A stretch of 64,000 nucleotides of DNA from JAUNQW01 sp043424615. GTDB lineage: Bacteria > Bacillota > Bacilli > Lactobacillales > Carnobacteriaceae_A. A model generated the notes under the pieces. That model was not told where the DNA came from. It made no database searches and was given only the letters and a program-made list of their open reading frames with translations. Location of the stretch: assembly GCA_043424615.1 (NCBI GenBank), contig JBHWOX010000033.1, positions 73,775 to 137,774 of the forward strand, in the 5' to 3' direction. Of this stretch, positions 9,114 to 16,784 are shown in pieces. Position numbers and translations under genes: made by a program. Each line of letters starts with the position of its first letter. Position 1 is the stretch's first letter.

Positions 9114-9140
9114 GGCTAGCATTATTAGAAAATGCTAGCC
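9114..9140 (-). terminator. Terminator between grdA and grdC
   Basis: A 10-bp perfect stem (GGCTAGCATT / AATGCTAGCC) followed by a T-run on the minus strand, about 60 bases past grdA. It lets the small, highly needed GrdA be made from its own short transcript. Confidence 0.88.
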
Positions 9141-9200
9141 TCTCTCAGATTAGTTAGTCTTAGCGACTAGCTTTAATCTTTTGCTAATTATTTATTTTAA

Positions 9201-9668
9201 TTAAGCGTTAGCTTGTTCGCGAACACGGTTCATTTCTTCAATGATTGCGTCGACGTCTAATACCATTTCCATCATACCAACTTGTTCATCATAAACACCT
9301 TGATCAACAAATTCTTTGAATTCAGGTTCTACTGCGTGTAATACGTCTAGGTTTAATGGAGTAGCAGTTAATGGTCCAGCGTAAGTTGGGTCACCAGAAA
9401 TAACAGTTTCAGCGTTTAATCCAGCTGCATCTGGTTCTGCACCACCAATAATAACGACTAAGTTTTCTGCTCCGTATTCTTCAGCTGCTTCTTTTACTCT
9501 ACGTTGATTTTCCAAATCCATGGCTCCTGCGGCCGTTCAGACGAAACACTCCGTAGATGAGAATACAACTTCTGCAGTGGTGTCTTTTAATGTTTCTTCA
9601 ATAGCTTGTCCTGGAATACCGTCACGGTCACCAATAACAATAACTTTTTTGTTATCTAAAATTGACAT
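9201..9668 (-). CDS. grdA: Glycine reductase selenoprotein A, GrdA (in-frame UGA = Sec44)
   Basis: The 155-residue selenoprotein A shared by all glycine-type reductases. It starts at the ATG at 9668 behind AAAGGAGG. The UGA at 9537-9539 encodes residue 44 in the signature CFV-U-TAAGAMD, exactly where GrdA carries selenocysteine. The rest of the frame (up to REQANA) is typical in length and composition. GrdA receives the carboxymethyl group from component B on its Sec. After ketene-like transfer to component C, its mixed selenide-sulfide is re-reduced by thioredoxin. No trxA/trxB is present in this window. A 5-bp hairpin with a GGA loop lies 18 bases after the UGA. The gene has its own promoter and terminator. 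Confidence 0.97.
9506..9518 (-). promoter_or_regulatory. bSECIS hairpin of grdA
   Basis: On the coding strand GATTT-GGA-AAATC forms a 5-bp stem with a GGA loop starting 23 bases after the UGA. The stem is short and AT-rich, but its loop sequence is identical to that of grdB. Confidence 0.6.
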
Positions 9669-9704
9669 ATTGTTTTCCTCCTTTAATAAATTAAAAATCA
9701 TCCG

Positions 9705-9730
9705 GTATGAACTGTTCACACCATTCATAC
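9705..9730 (-). promoter_or_regulatory. 5'-terminal hairpin of the grdA mRNA
   Basis: GTATGAA ... TTCATAC forms a 7-bp stem with a 12-base loop, starting at the predicted transcription start. The loop contains TGTGAACA, a sequence also present in the grdC leader palindrome. Confidence 0.5.
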
Positions 9731-9736
9731 AAGTTT

Positions 9737-9764
9737 ATTATAGCATCCTTTCATCTGGAGTCAA
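9737..9764 (-). promoter_or_regulatory. Predicted sigma-A promoter of grdA
   Basis: TTGACT, a 16-base spacer and an extended -10 (TGC-TATAAT) make a near-consensus promoter, consistent with strong expression of grdA. Confidence 0.8.
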
Positions 9765-9954
9765 ATTTTAGGTCGATTTATTAATCTAGATAATCATTAA
9801 GGTGCTTTTTGTGTTTTTTATTAAGAAAAGCCGTTTCAAAGCCTGTATTATCAGCATTATTAATCTTACTCGATAAAAGTGAAGAAAGTAACTTTTCTTT
9901 TTTTTAGCCTAAATTCTTTCTTTTATTAAATTGGTTAAAGTACTTATTACCAAT

Positions 9955-11190
9955 CTAAATAAGTAAATGTATCTGCTCATCCACCCGGTCGATAATGCCC
10001 TGCCAAGAAAGGGCCCGGATGTTTTCAACCAAAGCAGCCGGCCATTGACCTCGTTGACTGCCTTCCTGCTTTTTCATCCGATCCAACTGTAATAAAACAG
10101 CTTGAGCAATGCGGTCAACATAAGCCGGTACTTCTTCTTTTACCGGCGTGTCTGTATGGATTAAAGTCGGCAAGTCAATAAATTCAATCAGACCTGAATC
10201 AACTAGCTCTTTTCCTAGTAGCCATTGCAGATTATCATTTTCTGACATGACCACGCGACACCGGCAAGCCAGAGCTTCAATAGCACCTAGGGAAAGGCCT
10301 TCATAATAAGAAGGTAAAATATAAATATCTGCCCCCTGCAAAACTTCAGCATATTGGTCTTGGGGAAGAGCTGGTACAAAGCGGAGATGGCTCTCCTTTC
10401 CGGCCAAAGCTTTAATTTCTTCCTTTTGGTCAGCACTGACATTACCGACCAAACACAGTTCACTTTTGGGTTGTTGGGCTGTAATTTGAGGCATGGCTTT
10501 GGCTAATTCATAAACGCCTTTAGATGATGACATCTTCCCGCCAAAAATCAATCGAAAATGGTCATCAGCCTTTTTTTGGAGGTCTGCTTGAAAAATGGAA
10601 GCATCATAGCCTCCACCTGTCGTCAAAATCTTTTGCGAATCAATCCCTAGCATTTCTACTAGCTGGTCTGCTTGACTGGGACCCAAACTCAAATATAAAT
10701 CTAAATCATCCACCCCCGCCAAATGTAATTGCATGAAATTAGGATGCATTTGAATTTGGCGAAGGTCGGTCCCATGACAAATACCTATTATAGGTGTTTC
10801 ATCAAAAACCTGGGCGACAATAGCCGTCATGGCAAAGATATGATGACTAATGACCACATCGGGCTTAAATTCTTCTTTGGCTTGGGTTAAGGCTTGTGTA
10901 AAAGCAAGCTTCCATTGAGCAAATTGCAGAGGAGTCATATCACCATAGACAGTGGATTCATATGGCATATCATCGCTCATCCCCGGAATTGGAAAAGCTA
11001 AGCTTTCCGTTTTGAATTGGATGGGGTATTGGACAGAATGACTAGGGAGTTCTACTTCTGGCTCATCTTGAAAGGAATAAATGAGGGCATTGTCATATCC
11101 CTTTTCATTCAAGCCATTAACAAGCTGGCGAAAATAAATTCCACTGCCGGTCATGCCGGGACGTTGGGCGATACAATTTAATACCTTCAT
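9955..11190 (-). CDS. Family 4-type glycosyltransferase at the end of the sel operon
   Basis: A 411-residue GT-B fold retaining glycosyltransferase (GT4-like). The N-terminal acceptor domain opens with an RPGMTGSGIYFRQLVNGL glycine loop. The C-terminal half has the donor-binding EGLSLGAIEAL motif (E-x7-E type) near residue 293. There is no signal peptide or membrane segment, so it acts at the cytoplasmic face. Donor and acceptor cannot be read from the sequence. It starts 41 bases after selA with a GAGGAG site and no terminator between, so it is probably co-transcribed with the selenocysteine genes, an unusual partner. It may equally be a chance neighbour relying on readthrough. Confidence 0.8.
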   Translation of the reverse strand: MKVLNCIAQRPGMTGSGIYFRQLVNGLNEKGYDNALIYSFQDEPEVELPSHSVQYPIQFKTESLAFPIPGMSDDMPYESTVYGDMTPLQFAQWKLAFTQALTQAKEEFKPDVVISHHIFAMTAIVAQVFDETPIIGICHGTDLRQIQMHPNFMQLHLAGVDDLDLYLSLGPSQADQLVEMLGIDSQKILTTGGGYDASIFQADLQKKADDHFRLIFGGKMSSSKGVYELAKAMPQITAQQPKSELCLVGNVSADQKEEIKALAGKESHLRFVPALPQDQYAEVLQGADIYILPSYYEGLSLGAIEALACRCRVVMSENDNLQWLLGKELVDSGLIEFIDLPTLIHTDTPVKEEVPAYVDRIAQAVLLQLDRMKKQEGSQRGQWPAALVENIRALSWQGIIDRVDEQIHLLI

Positions 11191-11231
11191 AACATACTCC
11201 TCACATTGATTTATATATTTTATCCCGCCAT

Positions 11232-12614
11232 CTAGCGAACAGCTTGATCTAAAGCCTCAGCAATGCGTTCGAAGTCTCTTTCAAACAGCGTTCGAAGATC
11301 AAAATAAACAGCACCATCATTAATTCTTCCTATTATGTGGTCTTCGTTCAAACGAATACGTCTTTCTAAAGTCGCTTCATCTACTTCTGGATGTTCAATT
11401 CTTAATAAGGCAGTCGGTAACTGTTCACCTGGATAAGATCCTCCACCCACTTGAGAGAACCCCTCTTCAACAGCCAGTTCAAAATCTGAGTTACAAGCTA
11501 ATATTTTTTCTTTTAATACTTCTGCTCTTTTTTTATTTTCTTCTTGGCTGAGATTAATTAATCGAAGGGTCGGAATTTTTTTGATCGCCTTTTCAGGATT
11601 GAGGTACAAGCGAAGAGTCGCTTCCAAACCAGCAATAGTTACTTTATCCATTCTTAAGGCTCTAAGCATAGGTGTTTTTTTCAATTCATCAATGTAAGCT
11701 TTTTTGCCCACAATGATTCCTGCTTGGGGGCCTCCTAATAATTTATCTCCACTAAATGAAACCAGGTCGTAACCAGCTTCAATCATTTCCCCAACGGTTG
11801 GTTCATAAGACAAACCGATTTTTTGCAAATCAATCAGTAGACCGCTTCCCAAGTCATTGAAAACAGGCAAGTCATATTTCTTAGCCAGATTAACAAAGTC
11901 TTTATCTGATACTTTTTCTGTAAAACCAATGACTCGATAATTGGAGGTGTGTACACGCAAGAGCGCTCCCGTTTCTTCATGAATCCCATTTTCATAGTCT
12001 TGGATATGGGTTTTGTTGGTCGATCCCACTTCATATAGGTGGGCACCTGTGCTTTCAATCACATCTGGTACGCGGAAAGACCCTCCAATTTCAACTAACT
12101 CCCCACGAGAAATCAAGACTTCTTTATTTTTAGCGAAGGCCGTTAATATCAGCAAGACGGCAGCAGCATTATTATTGACCACTAAGGCATCTTCAGCTCC
12201 CGTCAATTCACGCAAGATTTCCTGAATGTGAACATAACGTGACCCTCTTTGGCCTTGGTCAATATCATATTCCAAGTTGGTAAAGGAGTCCGCTACTTTT
12301 TCCATCTCTTCAACCACTTCATCAGCTAATAGGGCCCGTCCTAGATTGGTGTGCAAAACGGTTCCGGTCGCATTAATGGTCGGATAGAGGGAGGACTGAT
12401 AATCTCCTTCAATTTGTTGGATGATACGAGCAGCCACCGCTTCCTCGCTGACATCTTGGTCTACATCAGCTAATAAGTTTTGACGGATATCATCCAAAAC
12501 TTTTTTGACTTGTTCTTTTAGTAAGTCTCGTTCATAACTCTCTTCCCATTGGCTAATATCATCGCGACTGAGTAAGACATCAACGGATGGGAGTTGCGAT
12601 AACTTTTCTTTCAT
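11232..12614 (-). CDS. selA: L-seryl-tRNA(Sec) selenium transferase
   Basis: A 460-residue PLP enzyme that converts seryl-tRNA(Sec) to selenocysteinyl-tRNA(Sec) using selenophosphate. The family features are present: the INATGTVLHTNLGRA segment near residue 80, the GSRYVHI loop, the aspartate in VFNDLGSG and the PLP lysine K291 in SFSGDKLLGGPQAG. The length is normal for SelA, including the N-terminal tRNA-binding domain. It lies 10 bases downstream of selB. Confidence 0.97.
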   Translation of the reverse strand: MKEKLSQLPSVDVLLSRDDISQWEESYERDLLKEQVKKVLDDIRQNLLADVDQDVSEEAVAARIIQQIEGDYQSSLYPTINATGTVLHTNLGRALLADEVVEEMEKVADSFTNLEYDIDQGQRGSRYVHIQEILRELTGAEDALVVNNNAAAVLLILTAFAKNKEVLISRGELVEIGGSFRVPDVIESTGAHLYEVGSTNKTHIQDYENGIHEETGALLRVHTSNYRVIGFTEKVSDKDFVNLAKKYDLPVFNDLGSGLLIDLQKIGLSYEPTVGEMIEAGYDLVSFSGDKLLGGPQAGIIVGKKAYIDELKKTPMLRALRMDKVTIAGLEATLRLYLNPEKAIKKIPTLRLINLSQEENKKRAEVLKEKILACNSDFELAVEEGFSQVGGGSYPGEQLPTALLRIEHPEVDEATLERRIRLNEDHIIGRINDGAVYFDLRTLFERDFERIAEALDQAVR

Positions 12615-12624
12615 TCCAATTCCT

Positions 12625-14508
12625 CTACTTTCTTTTTAGTACGCGAACATCGTCGTGGCGGGCAGTGACTCCAATATCATCTAAATGTTCTAAGAAAGGC
12701 ATGATATATTTACGGCTGGTATCCAGCATGTCACGTGCTTCTCCCAAAGTGATGGTTTCATTTTCTTCCAAATAAGCGATGACTTTATTTTTTGCTTCTT
12801 CAAACACATCAGTATGAAGAACTAAAGATTGAGTCAGCTGGTAAAGTTCATTTCCCAGCATTTGGTTGAATACTTCCTCTTCTTCCGAATTTTTGTCAAC
12901 TATTTGGTCGATAAATGGTGGTTGCATGGCCGCGTCTTTGATTTCTTTTTCTAAATGTTGGCGGATTTCTTTTTGTCTTTCCGTCAGAGTCACTTCAAAA
13001 TCAGCCAGAGCAATGTAGTGGCCCGATGTTTTTAACTGTCCTTGGTCGATCAGAGTCTTCATGACGGCATCTACATCACGGGGTTGTAATGATTTAAAAC
13101 GACTACGGAATTCTTCCACCGGCATACCCGGTCTGATTGGGTATTGGTCATGGTAGTCTTGCAGCTGGTTAAGCATTTGATGGGCCATATCATTGAAGCT
13201 CGACTCCAGCATATAATGTTGGCCGTATGCTTTCAGCTGACCCGATTCCAACATGCCATCCAAAGTCTCATCAACCATTTGAATGTTTTCATTGATGGCC
13301 GTTGAGATTTCCTTAGCTGTGTACTGGGCTTGGGAACCATTCGCCATAAAGTCAGCGATGATGCTGTCCAAATCTCCCGACTCCTTGACTTCAAGGCTGG
13401 AGATGACTTCATCGCTAAAGCGTTTGTGCTTATCTGGGGCTTCATCCAAGACCAAGCCACCAGCTACTGTAATAACGGGTGAAAAACGTCTCAAAATCAG
13501 ACGGTCATCACGTTTAACAGTGACCTCTTCTTCCAAACGCAATTGAGCAAAACCTTCTTCCCCTGGATAAATTTCTTCCACTCCCAGCGGAACGACTCGC
13601 CCGATGACTTCACGGGTCCCAATATTCACATGCATACGGTCCCACATTTTAACTGGATCTTCAGCACCTTGGATGACTTTAATTTTTACATCTAACATAT
13701 AGGAAGGAATTAACTGGTCAGCGGTCAAAACATCCCCACGTTCAATATCATCTAAGGTCAACTTGGTTAAATTCAAAGCTGTCCGATTGCCGGCATGGGC
13801 TTGCGAATGGTCTTCGCCATGAATTTGGATGTTTCTGACTGTGGTTTGGAGGTTAGCGGGGTAGACATTTAAAATATCTCCAACTTCTAAAACGCCTTCT
13901 AACAAGGTCCCTGTGACGACCGTTCCAATTCCTTTGACCGAAAAAGCTCGGTCCACATTCATACGGGCTGGGATTCCTTCGTCTTGGCCGAAATCTTTAT
14001 TTTCTGCCATCTTTTGAATTTCATCTACTAATTCATCCAAGCCAATTTCAGCAATAGCATCAGTTTCAATGATTTTAGCGTTTTCTAGAGCTGTTCCTTT
14101 GAATTGTTCTTTGATATCTTCTTTAACAATTTCAAGTAAGATGTCGTCAACCCCATCCACCTTAGTTAAGACAATAATAAAGCTATCAATGCCTAATAAT
14201 TCTAAAATGGCGGCATGTTCTTGAGTTTGGGGCATGATTCCTTCATTAGCATCAATAACTAAAAGAGCAGCATCGATACCTGCTGCCCCTGCTAGCATAT
14301 TTTTAACGAATTTCTCATGGCCCGGAACATCGACAATCCCAATTTCTTGTCCATTGGGTAAATCCAAATGAGTAAAACCTAAGTTAATGGTCAGACCTCT
14401 TTGTTTTTCCTCATCAGTTGAATCTAGATCTTCACCTGTTAAAGCTTTTATCAAGGTAGACTTTCCATGGTCGATATGGCCGGCAGTGCCTAAGACAAAA
14501 TTCTGCAT
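12625..14508 (-). CDS. selB: Selenocysteine-specific elongation factor
   Basis: A 627-residue SelB that delivers Sec-tRNA(Sec) to ribosomes at SECIS-marked UGA codons. The G1 loop is GHIDHGKST (residues 10-18), G3 is DVPGHEKF and the guanine-specificity motif appears as TKVD. EF-Tu-like domains II and III follow, then the C-terminal winged-helix repeats (about residues 390-627) that bind the SECIS hairpin. Full length and uninterrupted. It sits between the DUF3343 gene and selA with 10-12 base gaps. Confidence 0.97.
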   Translation of the reverse strand: MQNFVLGTAGHIDHGKSTLIKALTGEDLDSTDEEKQRGLTINLGFTHLDLPNGQEIGIVDVPGHEKFVKNMLAGAAGIDAALLVIDANEGIMPQTQEHAAILELLGIDSFIIVLTKVDGVDDILLEIVKEDIKEQFKGTALENAKIIETDAIAEIGLDELVDEIQKMAENKDFGQDEGIPARMNVDRAFSVKGIGTVVTGTLLEGVLEVGDILNVYPANLQTTVRNIQIHGEDHSQAHAGNRTALNLTKLTLDDIERGDVLTADQLIPSYMLDVKIKVIQGAEDPVKMWDRMHVNIGTREVIGRVVPLGVEEIYPGEEGFAQLRLEEEVTVKRDDRLILRRFSPVITVAGGLVLDEAPDKHKRFSDEVISSLEVKESGDLDSIIADFMANGSQAQYTAKEISTAINENIQMVDETLDGMLESGQLKAYGQHYMLESSFNDMAHQMLNQLQDYHDQYPIRPGMPVEEFRSRFKSLQPRDVDAVMKTLIDQGQLKTSGHYIALADFEVTLTERQKEIRQHLEKEIKDAAMQPPFIDQIVDKNSEEEEVFNQMLGNELYQLTQSLVLHTDVFEEAKNKVIAYLEENETITLGEARDMLDTSRKYIMPFLEHLDDIGVTARHDDVRVLKRK

Positions 14509-14520
14509 AATATGCCTCTC

Positions 14521-14787
14521 CTATTCGTTAATTTCTTGATAATCTTTCGTTCCATCTTCATTTTTAACTATAGCATAAACGTCGGTTTCATTTTTTAAAT
14601 CGACCGACTCCAAGGCCCGTCTTACTTTTGGATGATCTTCTTCCTTGTATTTCAAGGAAAGACCACAGGAAGCTGAAATATGCTCTGGAGTTCCAATGAT
14701 TCTCCCTTTGATTCCAGCTTCTTTTACTGCGGCTTCAGAAGATATACAGTCGTGAGTCGACGAAAAAGTCATCAAATAATCTGTCAT
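14521..14787 (-). CDS. DUF3343 small protein, putative Se carrier (copy 2)
   Basis: An 88-residue protein with the full DUF3343 signature: a beta strand around YLMTFSSTHDC, then EHISASCGLSLKY carrying the conserved cysteine near residue 61. It differs from copy 1 by its more acidic C-terminus. Its ATG overlaps the stop of the yedF-like gene (TAATG), so translation is coupled. YedF-DUF3343 pairing is common in selenium gene neighbourhoods, and the two may form a relay to SelD. That role is inferred from context. Confidence 0.8.
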   Translation of the reverse strand: MTDYLMTFSSTHDCISSEAAVKEAGIKGRIIGTPEHISASCGLSLKYKEEDHPKVRRALESVDLKNETDVYAIVKNEDGTKDYQEINE

Positions 14788-15134
14788 TATGGCCGCACCA
14801 CTCTATCGTAGGTTCGCATACTTTGGATAATGTGCGCCATAGTAGTTACTTCACCTACAGCAATCTTATCTTCTAATTCAAAAAAGTTTAAGCATGTGCC
14901 ACAAGCTTTCAGCTGACTTCCCTTATCAACTAAAGTTTGGAAGTCTTCAATTAAATCCGATCCTTCTTCCAGCAGTTGGACGCCTTGATTATATAGCAAG
15001 ATTTCATCAGGAAGCTGGTCTTGACCAATCAAATTGCTGACAAAACTTTTCATTAAAATTCTTCCTAATTCATCATTGCCGTCGCCTAAGCGATCAGATC
15101 CCAAAACAACAATATAAGCTTGTTCTTCAGCCAT
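14787..15134 (-). CDS. yedF: YedF-like DsrE-domain selenium protein lacking the TusA domain
   Basis: 115 residues matching the C-terminal DsrE-like half of the selenium-associated YedF family: LGSDRLGDGNDELGRILM at the start, the CGTCLNFF dithiol near residue 79 and the VGEVTTMAHI end. Typical YedF proteins are about 200 residues and carry an N-terminal TusA-like domain. There is no room for it here, because the selD stop lies only 18 bases upstream of this ATG. The start has a clear AAAGGAG site. The family occurs almost only with selD or selenoprotein genes; its exact reaction is not established. Confidence 0.85.
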   Translation of the reverse strand: MAEEQAYIVVLGSDRLGDGNDELGRILMKSFVSNLIGQDQLPDEILLYNQGVQLLEEGSDLIEDFQTLVDKGSQLKACGTCLNFFELEDKIAVGEVTTMAHIIQSMRTYDRVVRP

Positions 15135-15152
15135 GCTTCATTCTCCTTTTTA

Positions 15153-16220
15153 TTATTCTACATCTTCAGCGTGATTATAAATGCGAATCGATTTATCGCC
15201 TAATTCTCTAATATTGGCTACATGGGCGGCTTCAACCCCGTTTTCTTTCAGGTCAGCTAAGAGCGCGTCTTTTTCATTTCTTGGGACGGAGATGAGCAAG
15301 CCTCCAGAAGTTTGAGGGTCGTGGAGTAGGGCGTCTAAGGCCGCATCGATTTTAACCCCATCAGCATACTCAAATTTATGGAAGATGTGTTGGCGATTAC
15401 GTTTACCCCCACCAGTTTGAACACCTTTCTTAGCAACCTCATAGGCCCCTTCAATCAGCGGAACATCTCGCATAAAGACATCGGCACCGACACGGTCTGC
15501 TAGCATTTCTTCCAAATGGCCTAAGAAACCGAATCCAGTAATGTCCGTACAAGAGTGAACGGTATAATTCATCATGACGTCCGCTGCATATTTGTTTAAG
15601 GTGGCCATTTGTTTAATAGCAGCATCTAACGTAGCTTGTGGCGTTTTACCACTGTTAAAGCCTGAAGCCACTAAACCAGATCCGATAGGTTTAGTTAAAA
15701 TCATAGCGTCGCCAACTTCAGCTGTATCATTTTGAATGATTTTATCTGGATGAACTAATCCAGTGACAGCCAAACCGTAGACTGGCGTATCCAAGTCAAT
15801 GGTATGTCCCCCAGCAACAGATGATTCTGATTCAATCACTTTGTCTGCCCCACCACGAAGGATGTCACCTAAAATGGTTAAGTCTGATTTTTGAGGATAA
15901 CCCACAATATTTAAGGATACTAGAGGTTTTCCTCCCATGGCATATACGTCACTCAAAGAGTTAGCTGCAGCCACTTGACCGAATAAATAAGGGTCTTCAA
16001 TCATTGGTGGGAAAAAGTCCGTGGTTGAAATTAAAGCATAGTCATCTGAGATTTTATAAATAGCAGCATCATCTGTCGTTTCATAGCCAACAATTAAATT
16101 TTCATCTTTACGGTTGGGTAGGTTACGCAATATTTCTGATAAACTATCAGGTCCTATTTTAGCGCTTCAACCCCCACATAAAGATCCTAAGTCAAAATTA
16201 CGTTTTTCTTCATTGATCAT
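15153..16220 (-). CDS. selD: Selenide, water dikinase, itself a selenoprotein (in-frame UGA = Sec18)
   Basis: A 355-residue SelD that makes selenophosphate from selenide and ATP. The complete frame starts at the ATG at 16220 behind GAGGGGG. UGA at 16167-16169 encodes residue 18 in LCGG-U-SAKIGP, the position of the catalytic Cys/Sec, with the catalytic lysine K21 three residues on. Calling from the first ATG after the UGA (16130) would lose the active site. A 6-bp hairpin with a GUU loop follows 16 bases after the UGA. The AIR-synthase-like core (TTDDAAIYK, GGKPLVSLN, SCTDITGFGFLGHL) is intact. The gene heads selD-yedF-DUF3343-selB-selA and lies just after selC. Because it needs Sec for its own full-length synthesis, its level may be self-limiting. 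Confidence 0.95.
16136..16150 (-). promoter_or_regulatory. bSECIS hairpin of selD
   Basis: CTGATA-GTT-TATCAG forms a perfect 6-bp stem with a GUU loop on the coding strand. The loop starts 22 bases after the UGA. Confidence 0.7.
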
Positions 16221-16266
16221 TTTAAGTCCCCCTCAAAATTTTTGAAGCAAAACAAGACGAAAAAAA

Positions 16267-16293
16267 GAGCCACTTTGCATCGCAAAGCAGCTC
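16267..16293 (-). terminator. Terminator between selC and selD
   Basis: Outer GAGC/GCTC and inner CTTTGC/GCAAAG stems, separated by a small symmetric internal loop and closed by a GAT loop, are followed by a run of seven T on the minus strand. It would end the tRNA-Sec transcript before selD, so selD expression would depend on readthrough or another promoter. Confidence 0.8.
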
Positions 16294-16336
16294 CTAGCTT
16301 TTTAATAGAGAGCCATTAACTCTCTCGAAATATCTC

Positions 16337-16433
16337 TGGCGGGAACGTGTGAGAATCGAACTCACCCAAGAAGCTCCTAACTCCTCATACTGGTTTTGAA
16401 GACCAGAGGGAACACCAGAACCCATCCGCTCCC
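16337..16433 (-). tRNA. selC: tRNA-Sec (anticodon UCA)
   Basis: A 97-nt tRNA including an encoded CCA. The acceptor arm is GGGAGCGG paired with ACGTTCCC: seven pairs, with an apparent G-A at the eighth. The anticodon loop is CTTCAAA, with UCA at 16397-16399 on a CTGGT/ACCAG stem. The extra arm is long, with a GAGGAG/CTTCTT stem, and the T arm has GTGAG/CTCAC. The long extra arm, UCA anticodon and extended acceptor-T stack identify selenocysteine tRNA. It lies directly upstream of selD, separated by a terminator. Confidence 0.96.
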
Positions 16434-16449
16434 AAAAAGTCACTATTCC

Positions 16450-16478
16450 AATATACAACAAACTTATTATCTTTTCAA
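16450..16478 (-). promoter_or_regulatory. Predicted promoter of selC
   Basis: TTGAAA, a 17-base spacer and TATATT lie about 17 bases upstream of the mature tRNA 5' end. Confidence 0.7.
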
Positions 16479-16784
16479 ATAAATTTTATTTTCTGAAAAA
16501 GATATTGGAGTTCGGCCAGGTTTTCTCTTTATGCTTTGCTTATTTATTATTCTCTTCACCATTAATTATAAGAACAGTCCGCTGACTTTTCAATTTTTCA
16601 TGGTCAAATAGTTATTTGTTTTATAAATACCCTGCCGATTTAATTAATAAACACAATATATTAGTCTCTTTTATTATCTTTTTCCAAATATCTTAACTGG
16701 ACCCTCCTTCTTAATTATCAAAAAGATTTGGTACAATAAGATTGAAAAGACCTATAAATAAGATTAGAAAGTTAAGGTGATGAC
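16479..16784. other. AT-rich intergenic region without a visible gene
   Basis: This divergent spacer between selC and the gene at 16785 holds no ORF that I can support. A TACAAT near 16731 could be the -10 box of the rightward gene, with no convincing -35. I see no repeat or structured RNA here. Confidence 0.5.

Noticed and set aside
2938..16220. grdA, grdB and selD read as broken genes because of in-frame stops
   Set aside because: Each stop is UGA in the exact family position of Sec, is followed by a suitable hairpin, and the genome segment encodes the full Sec machinery.
1..16478. Selenium island as a recent mobile element
   Set aside because: I found no integrase, transposase, flanking direct repeat or attachment site in the window; an older transfer remains possible but needs phylogeny.
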